53,748 nt of DNA. Origin: Caballeronia glathei (GTDB lineage: Bacteria > Pseudomonadota > Gammaproteobacteria > Burkholderiales > Burkholderiaceae). Below the pieces are notes generated by a model that worked only from the letters and a program-made list of their open reading frames with translations, was not told where the DNA came from and did not search any database. Where the stretch lies: the NCBI RefSeq assembly GCF_000698595.1, contig NZ_JFHC01000058.1:1-53748 (forward strand), given 5' to 3'. The position numbers and the translations under genes are program-made. Shown piece after piece: positions 24,855-34,339 of this stretch; within the stretch, counting starts at the first letter, position 1; every line of letters begins with the position of its first letter.

Positions 24855-27593
24855 ATGGCCCCCGCAATCGTGGACGTAACGGAACAAAAGCGCCTGAACG
24901 ACGCGCGTGATTCCCGGATCCCATGGAAGAAGTGGGGGCCCTACCTCAGCGAGCGACAATGGGGGACGGTGCGCGAAGACTATAGCGACAACGGCGATGC
25001 CTGGAACTATTTCACGCATGATCATTCGCGCTCGCGCACCTACAAGTGGGGCGAAGACGGGATCGGTGGCGTGTGCGACGACCAGCAGCGGCTGTGCTTC
25101 GCACTCGCACTATGGAACGAGCGCGACGCGATATTGAAGGAGCGCCTCTTCGGCCTGACCAACAGCGAGGGCAATCATGGCGAGGACGTGAAGGAGTATT
25201 ACTTCTATGTCGACAGCACGCCCACGCACTCGTACATGAAGTACCTCTACAAGTATCCGCAGAGGGAATATCCGTATCCGGATCTGGTCGAGACCAACCG
25301 GAAACGCTCGCGCGGGGAGATGGAGTACGAGCTGCTCGACACGGGTGTCTTCGACGAAGACCGCTATTTCGATGTGTTCGTGGAATACGCGAAAGCGGAG
25401 CCGGAAGACATCCTCGTGCGCATTTCCGTGCACAACCGCGGACCGGAGGCGGCACGGCTGAGGGTATTGCCCACACTATGGTTCCGCAACACCTGGTCGT
25501 GGGGCGAGGATAACCGCAAGCCCTCGCTGCAGGATGCCGGCCCCGGCGTCATCCGGGCCACGCATCATGATCTGGGTGAGTACTGGCTCCATTGCGAAGG
25601 CTCGCCTGAAACGCTCTTCACCGATAACGAGAGCAACGCGCAGCGCTTGTGGAATCAGCCCAACGCGTCGCCCTATGTCAAGGATGCATTTCACGCGTAC
25701 GTCATCTCGGGAAAGCGTGATGCGGTGAATCCCGCCAGGACGGGAACCAAGGCCGCGGCCCATTACGTGTGCAACATACCCGGCGGCGGCAGCGCGACCA
25801 TCCGCTTGCGCCTCGCGCCGACGAAACTGGACGATGCGTTCGGCAGCTTCGAGCAGACGTTCGATAGCCGCGTTGCCGATGCGAACGAGTTCTACGAACG
25901 CATTGCGCCCAAGTCGCTGACCGACGATCAGCGCCGGGTACATCGCCAGGCGCTGGCGGGCATGCTGTGGGGCAAGCAGTATTACTACTTCGATCTCGAG
26001 CTCTGGCTGCGCGAGCACCGGAGTCATCCGTTGCTCGATGCCGCCCGGCGGGACGTGCGCAACACCGAGTGGTTCCACATGCTGAACGCCGACGTGATCT
26101 CCATGCCGGACAAGTGGGAGTATCCGTGGTACGCGGCCTGGGACCTTGCCTTCCATACGATCGCGCTGGCGCAGGTCGATTTCGATTTTGCCAAGGAGCA
26201 ACTGCTGCTCATGCTGCGCAGCCTGTACGTTCACCCGAGCGGCCAGATTCCGGCCTACGAGTGGAACTTCAGCGACGTCAATCCTCCGGTGCATGCCGCG
26301 GCGACGCTCTGGCTGTACAAGTACGAGAAGGAGCTTGGACGCGCCGACCCGCGCTTCCTTGAACGCTCGTTTCAGGGGTTGATGCTCAACTTCAACTGGT
26401 GGGTGAATCGCAAGGACCCTTCGGGTCGCAACGTCTTCGCCGGTGGCTTCCTCGGCCTCGACAACATCGGCGTATTCGACCGCAGCGCGCAGCTTCCGAC
26501 CGGCGGGTCGCTCGAGCAGGCGGACGGGACGGCGTGGATGGCGTTCTACTGTCAGACCATGCTGGAGATGGCGATCAACCTGACCGAGTACGACCCGATC
26601 TACGAGGAAGTGGCCTTCAAGTTCGTCCAGCATTTCATGTGGATCGCCTATGCGATGGACCGGCGCGGCGAACATTCGGACGAGATGTGGGACGAGGAGG
26701 ACGGCTTCTTCTATGATCTGCTGCGGCTCCCCGACGGTCAGACGATGCGCCTGAAGATAAGGTCGCTGGTGGGGCTGCTGCCGCTGTGCGCGTCGACCGT
26801 GTTCGAAGCGCAGTCCCTCACGCGCAATCCGAAGCTGGTGGAACTGATCGCGCAGTTTCGAAAGCGCTACCCGGAATTGATCAAGCATGTGGCCCCGACC
26901 GACACCGGGTTCATCGGCCACAAGGACCGGAGGCTCCTGTCGATCCTGAACAGGCGCAAGCTCGAACGCGTGCTCGGCTACATGCTCGACGAGAACGAGT
27001 TCCTGGGGCCGCACGGCATCCGCTCGCTATCCCGGTATCACCTGGAACATCCGTACGTGCTTCACGTCGCCGGACAGGAATACAAGGTGCAGTATCTGCC
27101 GGCCGAATCGAATACGGGCATGTTCGGTGGCAACTCCAACTGGCGCGGACCCGTGTGGATGCCGGTCAATTTGCTGATCGTCCGCGCGCTGGTCAACCTG
27201 TACAGCTTTTTCGGCAACGACTTCAAGGTCGAATGCCCGACCGGGTCCGGGCAGCACATGACGCTCTTCGAAGTCGCCCAGGAGATCGTCCGCCGCCTGA
27301 CCAGCACGTTCCTGCGCGATGCCGAAGGCAAACGGCCGGTCTATGGCGGAACGGGCAAGTTCCAGAACGATCCGCACTGGCGCGACCTGATCCTGTTTTA
27401 CGAGTACTTCCACGGTGACAACGGTGCCGGCCTCGGGGCCAGTCACCAGACGGGCTGGACGGGTCTCGTCGCCCCGCTCATCGACCTGTTCGGGCGTGTC
27501 GACGCAGCAACCGTTCTGGAGACTGAGCGCGGACTCGTGATGTCCCGGCTCGTCAGGGGACAGGTGGGCGGGGAAGCGGCAGGCGAGAAGTGA
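24855..27593 (+). CDS. GH63-like glucosidase (MGH1-like glycoside hydrolase)
   Basis: The protein has 912 residues with no signal peptide, so it is cytoplasmic. The N-terminal third is the beta-rich domain common to this group (WNYFTHDHSRSRTYKWGEDG, IGGVCDDQQRLCFALALWNE, VFVEYAKAEPEDILVRISVH). From about residue 360 it is an (alpha/alpha) barrel: GMLWGKQYYYFDLELWLREH, YPWYAAWDLAFHTIALAQVD with a candidate acid Asp, PAYEWNFSDVNPPVHAAATL, MFGGNSNWRGPVWMPVNLL and SHQTGWTGLVAPLIDLFG near the end. GH63 enzymes include alpha-glucosidases and glucosyl- or mannosylglycerate hydrolases. It forms an operon with a GH13 gene 10 bases downstream, which points to alpha-glucan or compatible-solute metabolism. 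GGAGGA lies 5 bases before ATG 24855. Confidence 0.82.
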   Translation: MAPAIVDVTEQKRLNDARDSRIPWKKWGPYLSERQWGTVREDYSDNGDAWNYFTHDHSRSRTYKWGEDGIGGVCDDQQRLCFALALWNERDAILKERLFGLTNSEGNHGEDVKEYYFYVDSTPTHSYMKYLYKYPQREYPYPDLVETNRKRSRGEMEYELLDTGVFDEDRYFDVFVEYAKAEPEDILVRISVHNRGPEAARLRVLPTLWFRNTWSWGEDNRKPSLQDAGPGVIRATHHDLGEYWLHCEGSPETLFTDNESNAQRLWNQPNASPYVKDAFHAYVISGKRDAVNPARTGTKAAAHYVCNIPGGGSATIRLRLAPTKLDDAFGSFEQTFDSRVADANEFYERIAPKSLTDDQRRVHRQALAGMLWGKQYYYFDLELWLREHRSHPLLDAARRDVRNTEWFHMLNADVISMPDKWEYPWYAAWDLAFHTIALAQVDFDFAKEQLLLMLRSLYVHPSGQIPAYEWNFSDVNPPVHAAATLWLYKYEKELGRADPRFLERSFQGLMLNFNWWVNRKDPSGRNVFAGGFLGLDNIGVFDRSAQLPTGGSLEQADGTAWMAFYCQTMLEMAINLTEYDPIYEEVAFKFVQHFMWIAYAMDRRGEHSDEMWDEEDGFFYDLLRLPDGQTMRLKIRSLVGLLPLCASTVFEAQSLTRNPKLVELIAQFRKRYPELIKHVAPTDTGFIGHKDRRLLSILNRRKLERVLGYMLDENEFLGPHGIRSLSRYHLEHPYVLHVAGQEYKVQYLPAESNTGMFGGNSNWRGPVWMPVNLLIVRALVNLYSFFGNDFKVECPTGSGQHMTLFEVAQEIVRRLTSTFLRDAEGKRPVYGGTGKFQNDPHWRDLILFYEYFHGDNGAGLGASHQTGWTGLVAPLIDLFGRVDAATVLETERGLVMSRLVRGQVGGEAAGEK

Positions 27594-27603
27594 GGAGCGG
27601 AAA

Positions 27604-29082
27604 ATGCCCGACGTACGTTACCCGGCGCTGTACCAGATCAACACGCGCGTGTGGCTGACCGAACTGTCTCGCGCGCTCGGCAGGCGCGCGACGCTCGACG
27701 ACATCCCCGACGCCGAACTCGATCGTCTGGCCGAGCGGGGCTTCGACTGGGTGTGGATGCTGAGCGTCTGGCAGACCGGCCCGGCGGCGCAGGCGATCTC
27801 GCGTGCGCACGCCGGGTGGCGCGCCGAATTCGCCGCCACGCTGCCCGACCTCGGGGACGACGACATCGCCGGCTCGGGGTTCGCCATTCAAGGCTACACC
27901 GTCCATCGTGATCTGGGCGGCACCGAGGCGCTCGCGCGATTGCGGCAGCGCCTGCAGCAACGCGGGCTGAAGCTGATGCTCGACTTCGTGCCGAATCACA
28001 TGGCGCCGGATCACGAGTGGATCGATGAGCATCCGGATTACTTCGTCCATGGAAGCGACGCGGACCTCGCCCGCTCGCCACGCAACTATTGCCGGGTGCA
28101 GACGAGAAGCGGGCCGCTGGTGATCGCACACGGCCGGGACCCGTACTTCGACGGATGGCCCGATACGTTGCAGCTCGACTACGGCAATCCTGAGTTGCAG
28201 CAGGCGATGATCGGCGAGCTGCAGCGAATCGCCGGTCAATGCGACGGCGTGCGTTGCGACATGGCGATGCTGGTCCTGCCCGACGTGTTCGAACGCACCT
28301 GGGGCATTCGCGCCGAACCGTTCTGGCCGAAGGCGACCGCGGCCGTACGGCGTGCGCATCCACACTTCCGGTTCATGGCGGAGGTCTATTGGGACCTGGA
28401 ATGGACGATGCAGCAACAGGGCTTCGACTACGCCTACGACAAGCAACTCTACGACCGCTTGCGCGACGCGCACGCCCGGCCGGTGCGCGAGCATCTGCAT
28501 GCCGGGCTCGATTACCAGGACAAGCTGGCCCGCTTTCTGGAAAACCACGACGAGCCCCGGACCGCGGCAACCTTCGATCCCGACAGGCACGAGGCCGCGG
28601 CCATCATCACCTTTCTCTCGCCCGGTCTGCGCTTCTTTCACCAGGGGCAGTTCGAGGGGCGCACGAAACGCATTTCGCCGCACCTCGTCCGGGCGCCACA
28701 GGAGCCCGTCGACGCAAGGACGCGGGAGTTCTACGAGAACCTGATGGCCGTGCTGCGTCAGCCGGTCTTCAGAGACGGCGCATGGACCTTGCTTGACCGG
28801 GAACCGGCGTGGGACGGAAACTGGACCTCGGACTGTTTCATTGCCTGGTGCTGGCAGCGGGCCGATGGCGAACGACGCATGGTTGTCGTCAACTATGCGG
28901 GCAACCAGAGCCAGTCTTACGTCCGAATCCCGTTTGCCGAACTGTCCGGCCGGACGGTACGGCTCAAGGACATGATGGGGCCGGCCAGTTTCGATCGCGA
29001 CGGGAGCGACCTCGTGGCACGCGGTCTTTACCTGGATCTGCCGCCCTGGGGCTACCACGTCTTCGAAATGACTGCGTTGTGA
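27604..29082 (+). CDS. alpha-amylase family (GH13) glycosidase
   Basis: The protein has 492 residues and no signal peptide. The four GH13 regions are all present: DFVPNH (127-132), GVRCDMAM with the nucleophile Asp219, MAEVYW with the acid/base Glu260, and ENHDEPR with Asp316. The N-terminal LYQINTRVWLTEL is typical of the TIM-barrel start, and a C-terminal beta domain ends GLYLDLPPWGYHVFEM. It should act on alpha-glucosidic bonds in the cytoplasm, as hydrolase or transferase. The upstream GH63-like gene ends 10 bases before, with GAGGAGCGG bridging the two, so they are co-expressed. The exact substrate is not known. Confidence 0.88.
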   Translation: MPDVRYPALYQINTRVWLTELSRALGRRATLDDIPDAELDRLAERGFDWVWMLSVWQTGPAAQAISRAHAGWRAEFAATLPDLGDDDIAGSGFAIQGYTVHRDLGGTEALARLRQRLQQRGLKLMLDFVPNHMAPDHEWIDEHPDYFVHGSDADLARSPRNYCRVQTRSGPLVIAHGRDPYFDGWPDTLQLDYGNPELQQAMIGELQRIAGQCDGVRCDMAMLVLPDVFERTWGIRAEPFWPKATAAVRRAHPHFRFMAEVYWDLEWTMQQQGFDYAYDKQLYDRLRDAHARPVREHLHAGLDYQDKLARFLENHDEPRTAATFDPDRHEAAAIITFLSPGLRFFHQGQFEGRTKRISPHLVRAPQEPVDARTREFYENLMAVLRQPVFRDGAWTLLDREPAWDGNWTSDCFIAWCWQRADGERRMVVVNYAGNQSQSYVRIPFAELSGRTVRLKDMMGPASFDRDGSDLVARGLYLDLPPWGYHVFEMTAL

Positions 29083-29203
29083 AGGCTTCCGGGAAATTAC
29101 TCACAACTGCGTCGGTGGAATCGTCGCGCTCAGGCCATGGATATCGGAGAGCTTGTGATTGGCGACTGGCGGCAACAGAACAGAGCGCGTGACATCCTGA
29201 CAC

Positions 29204-30208
29204 TCACTGAGCCACGAGTCCCCTCTCTTCTCCACTTGTTGCATCGTCGTCCATCGCTGCCACCGGATCAACCTCGAAGCCCGCAAGCCGCCATGCGTCG
29301 ATCCCGCCGGTAAGCGGCAACGCGAGCTTGACGCCGGCTCCTCGCAAGCGCTTGGCCATCCATGCGGCAGAGACCTCGCCCGGACACGAACAGTAGATGA
29401 CGAGCGCCCGGTTCGCCCCGTAGCGTTCAACGATCTCCTGCAGTTTCCGTTCATCGGCAATCACAGCGCCTGGAATAACGAATGGATCTAACATTCTCCG
29501 CTCGGCGGAGCGGATATCGAAGACGGCCGGCCGCGGGTCGTTCGCGAGCAATGCATGCAGTTCATGTGCACTGATCCGCGCCGTTTCGAGCGCCTTTGCC
29601 AGCATCAACCGCCGGCAGTAGCGATACAGGACATAGAGCGCCAGTGCGATGCCGATCACGAACAGCGTTTGCCAGCCAAGATGAGAGACAAGCACAAAAA
29701 TCACGTCGATCTGCGACGCGAATATTCCACCGACGGCCAGTCCAGCCGATGCCCAAAGCGCTACACCCGTGCAATCGTGCGCGATGAAGGAACGCAACCT
29801 GACCGCCATCGCGCCGCACAGCGGCACCGCCACGAGCGACAAGCCAGGTACGAACCGCGCAACGATCAGGACACGGACGCCCCAGCGCCCGAAGAAGCGC
29901 TCCGTTTTCCTGACGCACGTCTCGCGTGACAGCGACAGTTTGCAAACGGTCTGAAGCGTGCGCTCACCATAGCGCTTGCCGCCCTGAAACCAGATCAGGT
30001 CGCCAAGCACACCTCCAAGAACAGCGGCGCCCAGCATCATCGCGAAATGCGACAACGCAGACGGTAAAGCATGCGTCGCGATCGTGATGCTCGCCCCAAC
30101 CGCGATCAATGTCGGTATGGCAGGCAATGGCAGGCCGATTGAAGAGCCGAGCACATTCAGGAATACGACCAGCACACCATACCGCGCGATCAACTCATGC
30201 GACAGCAT
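29204..30208 (-). CDS. DedA-family membrane protein fused to a rhodanese domain
   Basis: The protein has 334 residues. Residues 1-200 are a DedA/VTT domain with membrane spans and re-entrant loops, including SSIGLPLPAIPTLIAVGAS, GDLIWFQGGKRYG, FFGRWGVRVLIVARFVPGL and GIFASQIDVIFVLVSHLG. Residues about 207-315 form a rhodanese domain on the cytoplasmic side: AVFDIRSAERRMLDPFVIPG and the active-site loop VIYCSCPGEVS with Cys273 or Cys275. DedA proteins act in lipid scrambling and proton-dependent envelope homeostasis; rhodaneses carry persulfide. ATG 30208 has GGAGG upstream; an upstream ATG at 30256 lacks one. It is a single gene. Confidence 0.87.
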   Translation of the reverse strand: MLSHELIARYGVLVVFLNVLGSSIGLPLPAIPTLIAVGASITIATHALPSALSHFAMMLGAAVLGGVLGDLIWFQGGKRYGERTLQTVCKLSLSRETCVRKTERFFGRWGVRVLIVARFVPGLSLVAVPLCGAMAVRLRSFIAHDCTGVALWASAGLAVGGIFASQIDVIFVLVSHLGWQTLFVIGIALALYVLYRYCRRLMLAKALETARISAHELHALLANDPRPAVFDIRSAERRMLDPFVIPGAVIADERKLQEIVERYGANRALVIYCSCPGEVSAAWMAKRLRGAGVKLALPLTGGIDAWRLAGFEVDPVAAMDDDATSGEERGLVAQ

Positions 30209-30528
30209 GTCGCCCTCCTCCAGGCTTGCACGTACCGCTGCGCAGGGTCTTTTCACGAACAGACAAGTGTGTCTCCGCTAACGAGCGCGACCCTGTCATT
30301 CAATGCCATACGTCCCCCGTGAGAGGTTACTGGTTGACCGCAAGCAGGACACATCGCAGGAGCGGATCTTGTCGAGACTCGTGACGTGCCCTGGCGCGCA
30401 GCAGTGCAGACTGCTGCGCGCTTTCGCACCATTCGTGCGGCGTCGTGTGCGGCCTGGCCTCCAACCCCATCAATCGGAGGCCGGCCGACTCACTGTGCCG
30501 ATGGCTGCGCCTTAGGCGGTATGACGCC
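30209..30528. other. 320-base gap upstream of the DedA-rhodanese gene
   Basis: It should hold the promoter of the DedA-rhodanese gene. No credible coding frame or hairpin is seen. Confidence 0.35.
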
Positions 30529-31737
30529 CTATACGAAGGACGCTTGCGGATTGCCCGCCGCCAGAGCTTCGGCACGATTCGGCGCCGGCGGATAGATCCA
30601 CTGCGTGTTGATCACCTGTTTGCGCGCCTTGCCTTCGGCGTGCGTCAACTTGATCTGTCGATCCCAACCTTCCGAGTAGACGGCACCCCATTCGCCAAGG
30701 TCGAGGCAAGTGGCATAGAACGGCTGTCGATACGGCAGCGTCGGGATCCCGAGCAGATCCGCGGCCACGTTGTGCCCGCCGAATTGCCCCATCACGATGG
30801 CGTGCTGGCAGGACATCAACGCGTAGCGTCCGTTATCGTCAGTCAGAGCTCGCGCCACATCACCCGCCACGAACACACCGGGTGCTTCGGCCACGCGAAG
30901 ATCCGGTTCCACTTCGACGCGTCCCAGCGGATCGAGACGCGAAGAGACTTGCGCGGTCAGCGAGCTGGCACGCATGCCACCCGCCCAGATCACGGTCCCG
31001 GCTTCGATACGGGTGCCCGATGCAGTGCGCACCCCGTCCGCATCGACCGCCACCACGCCGGAGCCCAGTACCGCCTCGACGCCCAGCGAGTCAAACGCTT
31101 CGGATACGAAAGGACGGGGGTTGGGTCCGAGATCGGGGCCAATCTCGTCCTGAGAGCCGATCACGACGACACGAACCGCCGCGTCGGCGCCAAACAGCTC
31201 GCGCATGCGCCTGGGCAATTCAGTTGCGAGCTCGATACCCGTAAAGCCACATCCCACCACTGCGACCGTGTTGCGCGCAGGCGATTCCGGCAGCTTTGCC
31301 AGCTCTTTCAGGTGCTTGTCGAGTTCGACGGCATCCTCAACGCAATCGGCAGAGAAAGCGTGCTCCACCAGACCCGGAATGGGCGGCCTGTGCAACTTGC
31401 TACCGCTCGTCAGCAACAGCCGGTCATACGCGAGCGAACGCTCTTGCCCGTTCTCCGACACGACACTCACGGTCCTGTCATGAACGGAGATCTCTTCGGC
31501 ACGGCCCTCGACAAACTTCACGCCAATGGCGTCGAAGAGCGGCAGAAGCGGGGCAGCCATCCGCTGCGGCTCGCTTTCGTACAGCCGCGGGCGGATCTGC
31601 AATTCCGGTTTCGGCGAGATCAGGGTAATTTCAACGTCACTGCTCCTTACGCCCGCGCCATCGAGCACGCGAGCGGCGCCTAGCGCGCCCCACACCCCGG
31701 CAAAGCCGGCACCCACTATCAGGATTTTCTGCGACAT
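30529..31737 (-). CDS. NAD(P)/FAD-dependent oxidoreductase, NDH-2-like
   Basis: The protein has 402 residues with two Rossmann folds. KILIVGAGFAGVWGALGAAR (residues 4-23) binds FAD, VAVVGCGFTGIELATELPRR near residue 160 binds NAD(P), and GVFVAGDVAR near residue 280 is the second FAD motif. The layout is that of type II NADH dehydrogenases and related pyridine-nucleotide flavoproteins. No C-terminal amphipathic anchor is obvious, and the end (PPAPNRAEALAAGNPQASFV) looks soluble. It may be a quinone reductase or a soluble disulfide-independent reductase. ATG 31737 has GAAGG upstream. A LysR gene lies upstream on the same strand across 458 bases. Confidence 0.85.
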   Translation of the reverse strand: MSQKILIVGAGFAGVWGALGAARVLDGAGVRSSDVEITLISPKPELQIRPRLYESEPQRMAAPLLPLFDAIGVKFVEGRAEEISVHDRTVSVVSENGQERSLAYDRLLLTSGSKLHRPPIPGLVEHAFSADCVEDAVELDKHLKELAKLPESPARNTVAVVGCGFTGIELATELPRRMRELFGADAAVRVVVIGSQDEIGPDLGPNPRPFVSEAFDSLGVEAVLGSGVVAVDADGVRTASGTRIEAGTVIWAGGMRASSLTAQVSSRLDPLGRVEVEPDLRVAEAPGVFVAGDVARALTDDNGRYALMSCQHAIVMGQFGGHNVAADLLGIPTLPYRQPFYATCLDLGEWGAVYSEGWDRQIKLTHAEGKARKQVINTQWIYPPAPNRAEALAAGNPQASFV

Positions 31738-32195
31738 GATTATTGCCTTCCGTTAGAAAATTGCGAAGTCGATTGCGGGCACCGAACCCCATGGCGACCG
31801 GTGCCCTGCTTCGTCGTGCGGCGATCAGTTCACGATCGCCGCACGATGGCCCATCTCCGGGATACCGCCCGTTCCGTGGCGATCTGGATGAACCCTTTAT
31901 TGCGGGAGCGCCTGATATCGCCATGTCCTGGCGACGGGTCATTTGCAGTGAATGCGCGCGAATCAAAATGGCATCGCGAGTCGCGGCGTTGCACGATAGT
32001 CATTCATGACAAGGCGGCACCGTCGAGCAGCGGCTCCGCGAGAGGTTCAGACTCTCCCGGAGAGCGACAACGGACACGCCGGATTGGCACTGGAAACGTT
32101 GCCTGCGCGGCCACCGTCAGGAAGAATCGTAGACGGGGGCGCCGAGCGGCAGTAGCCCCGCGAAGGCGCTCACCGTGTTGTCTCGATGACAACAA
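31738..32195. other. 458-base gap between a LysR gene and the NDH-2-like gene
   Basis: It should include the promoter of the flavoprotein gene. Short frames on both strands show no recognisable domain. Confidence 0.35.
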
Positions 32196-33203
32196 TCAGC
32201 GACAGAGCGACAGCGGAACGACTTGAGTGGGACAGTGCAGGTCGAGCGCCCTGATCTGCTCGGTCATGTGGTCGATGAACACGCGGATGCGCGCCGGCAA
32301 ATGCTTGCGGCTCAGATAGCACGCGTAGTGGCCGCGATCATCGGGCGCGTGCTGTGCAAGGCACGCCTGCAGACGGTTCTCGCGCAAGAGCCCGCTCACC
32401 TGGTAGGCCGCAAGTTGTGCGACGCCATGGCCATCGAGCACCGCTTGCAGGACGAGATCGGAATCGTTGAAAGTATGAAGCGCCTTGGGGACGGCCTTGC
32501 AGCTCACGCCACTCACCTTGAACTCCCAATCGGCAACACGGCCCGAAGCCGTCCGGAAGTTGATGCAGCGATGGTCATCGAGTTCCTCGACCGTGCGCGG
32601 CAAGCCGTGCGCGCTCGCATAAGCGGGCGACGCGCACACAATCATCTGCATCGGGATGATCTGCTTCGCGACGACCTGGCTGTCGTCCATCCTGCCGTCG
32701 CGGAATGCGACGTCGACACGATCCGAGGTAAAGTCGGCGGGACTGTCCTTGAGCACGAAATCGATCGCGATGTCCGGATACGCTGCGTGAAATCCGTTGA
32801 GCAGCGGCGCCACGATCCTGCGGCCAAAGCCGATCGTCGAGCAGATACGCAATTGACCGCGCGGCGGACCGTGACGAAGTTCGCGCATGTCTTCCAGCGC
32901 CTGGACGATCCGCTCTACACCCGGGTGGCAATTCTCATAGAAGAGTTCGCCTTCCCGCGTCAGAGACGTGCTTCGCGTGGTGCGCAAAAAGAGCCGGGCA
33001 TCGAGTTGCGCTTCGAGCTTCTGGACATTGCGGCTGACTGCGGACCGGCCGATGCCGAGACGGTCCCCCGCCTTCGCGAAGCTGCCCTCGCTCACCACGG
33101 CGAGAAATGCGATCACGCCAGCGTAGCTGGTGGAAAAGCTGCACGCGAGCGAGTCTTCGCTGGCGGCGTGTTGTGGATGCGTTTCACTGGTCGACATGAG
33201 CAT
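32196..33203 (-). CDS. LysR-type transcriptional regulator
   Basis: The protein has 335 residues, with about 25 residues before the winged helix, longer than usual. The head reads IAFLAVVSEGSFAKAGDRLG, IGRSAVSRNVQKLEAQLDAR and LFLRTTRSTSLTREGELFYE. The effector domain begins GQLRICSTIGFGRRIVAPLL and runs through DVAFRDGRMDDSQVV and INFRTASGRVADWEFKVSGV, typical of the large branch acting on aromatic or quinone-related targets. Possible targets are the flavoprotein gene downstream or the Ohr operon that diverges from it across 546 bases; neither is proved. ATG 33203 or 33197 could be the start. Confidence 0.85.
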   Translation of the reverse strand: MLMSTSETHPQHAASEDSLACSFSTSYAGVIAFLAVVSEGSFAKAGDRLGIGRSAVSRNVQKLEAQLDARLFLRTTRSTSLTREGELFYENCHPGVERIVQALEDMRELRHGPPRGQLRICSTIGFGRRIVAPLLNGFHAAYPDIAIDFVLKDSPADFTSDRVDVAFRDGRMDDSQVVAKQIIPMQMIVCASPAYASAHGLPRTVEELDDHRCINFRTASGRVADWEFKVSGVSCKAVPKALHTFNDSDLVLQAVLDGHGVAQLAAYQVSGLLRENRLQACLAQHAPDDRGHYACYLSRKHLPARIRVFIDHMTEQIRALDLHCPTQVVPLSLCR

Positions 33204-33749
33204 GCGCTATATAGCGTTCAGTTCACTAGCCAATGCGAAGATTCTCTACGGCGGCCCCCGTCATGCGAGAGTCGATAGCCTGCGCGATGGGGCACCGGCA
33301 GATGAAATGGCGGCTTGAAGTTCCCATGCCGAACACGGCGTTTCGTCGCCCGGATTGGTGACGGCTACGGGCGATTTTTTACCGATTCTCCTGCCCCGAT
33401 GAACCGTAACTTATACGCTCACTGCACGGGAATAACAACCGGCGCGCTCAGACTCAATTCCGTCAGGAACAGGCAGCGCATCCGCATCCCGCTTCATGCC
33501 GCCAGATGTATTCTGGTAATTGCTTAATCCATTTCATGATTTCCTGACTGGTTCAGCCGACCGTTCTTTTCCGCGGCAAAAGAACGGTCGATCAGCAGCG
33601 CCCCGCCGCAGTCCGATGACTGTTTCGCGTTGATTGTCGTCTTGACGGCAACACCATGCGTTCCTCCCCAACGCTTCTGCCTCCGACGTGACCGGCCTAC
33701 GATGTATTCAAACGCTCGAATGACTTTGACAAGTAAGCAGATTCACACC
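33204..33749. other. 546-base divergent intergenic region between LysR and Ohr genes
   Basis: Apart from the 13-bp inverted repeat at 33558-33590, no feature is clear. A forward frame at 33315-33527 has no ribosome-binding site or domain. The region should carry promoters for both flanking units. Confidence 0.4.
33558..33590. repeat. perfect 13-bp inverted repeat with 7-base loop
   Basis: CGACCGTTCTTTT (33558-33570) and AAAAGAACGGTCG (33578-33590) are exact complements around CCGCGGC. The A/T end faces the loop, unlike an intrinsic terminator. It lies 160 bases upstream of the Ohr gene and could be an operator or a structured 5' leader. Confidence 0.65.
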
Positions 33750-34316
33750 ATGACCAAATTGACGCCCCCCCCTTTGACAGTGCTCGACAAATACTACGGG
33801 CCGGAATTTCAGGGGCTCTATACCGCAAACGTACGCGTGACGGGTGGCGAGGCCGAACACGGAAGAGCCTCCGGGATCGTTCGTTCAGACGACGGCAATC
33901 TCGAACTGAACCTGCGGATGCCAGAGGCCCTGGGCGGCCCGGGTGGCGGCACCAATCCCGAGCAGCTGTTCGCAGCAGGCTATGCGGCCTGCTTTCACGG
34001 CGCGCTGACCTTGATTGCCGCCAAGAACGACATCTCGCTTGTCGACGCCGCAGTCCATGTGTCCGTTACGTTCGGACGCGACCCGGTGGACGGCCTGTAC
34101 ACGCTGACAGCCGACATCAGGATTCATTTGCCGGGTGTGGACCGCGCCATTGCCGAGCAACTCGTTCGCGCCTCCGAGCGCGTTTGCCCCTACGCCAAGA
34201 TGGCGCGGCAAGGGATCGTCAATGTCGTCGCGCTGCACGACGATTCACCCGCACCTGCGCATGACGTCGACCCGGCGTTCAACGCTTTTCTGCATGGACC
34301 CGACGTGTCGACCTAG
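33750..34316 (+). CDS. organic hydroperoxide resistance protein (Ohr/OsmC family)
   Basis: The protein has 188 residues. The core matches Ohr: LYTANVRVTGGEAEHGRASG, GGTNPEQLFAAGYAACFHGA with the peroxidatic Cys81, a central beta-alpha unit, and ASERVCPYAKMARQG with the resolving Cys146. Ohr enzymes reduce organic hydroperoxides using two cysteines. A C-terminal extension of about 25 residues is longer than usual. The ATG at 33750 fits the family N-terminus; an in-frame ATG at 33720 is possible, and neither has a strong ribosome-binding site. The flavoprotein gene begins 23 bases later, suggesting an oxidative-stress operon. Confidence 0.85.
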   Translation: MTKLTPPPLTVLDKYYGPEFQGLYTANVRVTGGEAEHGRASGIVRSDDGNLELNLRMPEALGGPGGGTNPEQLFAAGYAACFHGALTLIAAKNDISLVDAAVHVSVTFGRDPVDGLYTLTADIRIHLPGVDRAIAEQLVRASERVCPYAKMARQGIVNVVALHDDSPAPAHDVDPAFNAFLHGPDVST

Positions 34317-34339
34317 CACCATTTCTGGACGGTACCATC

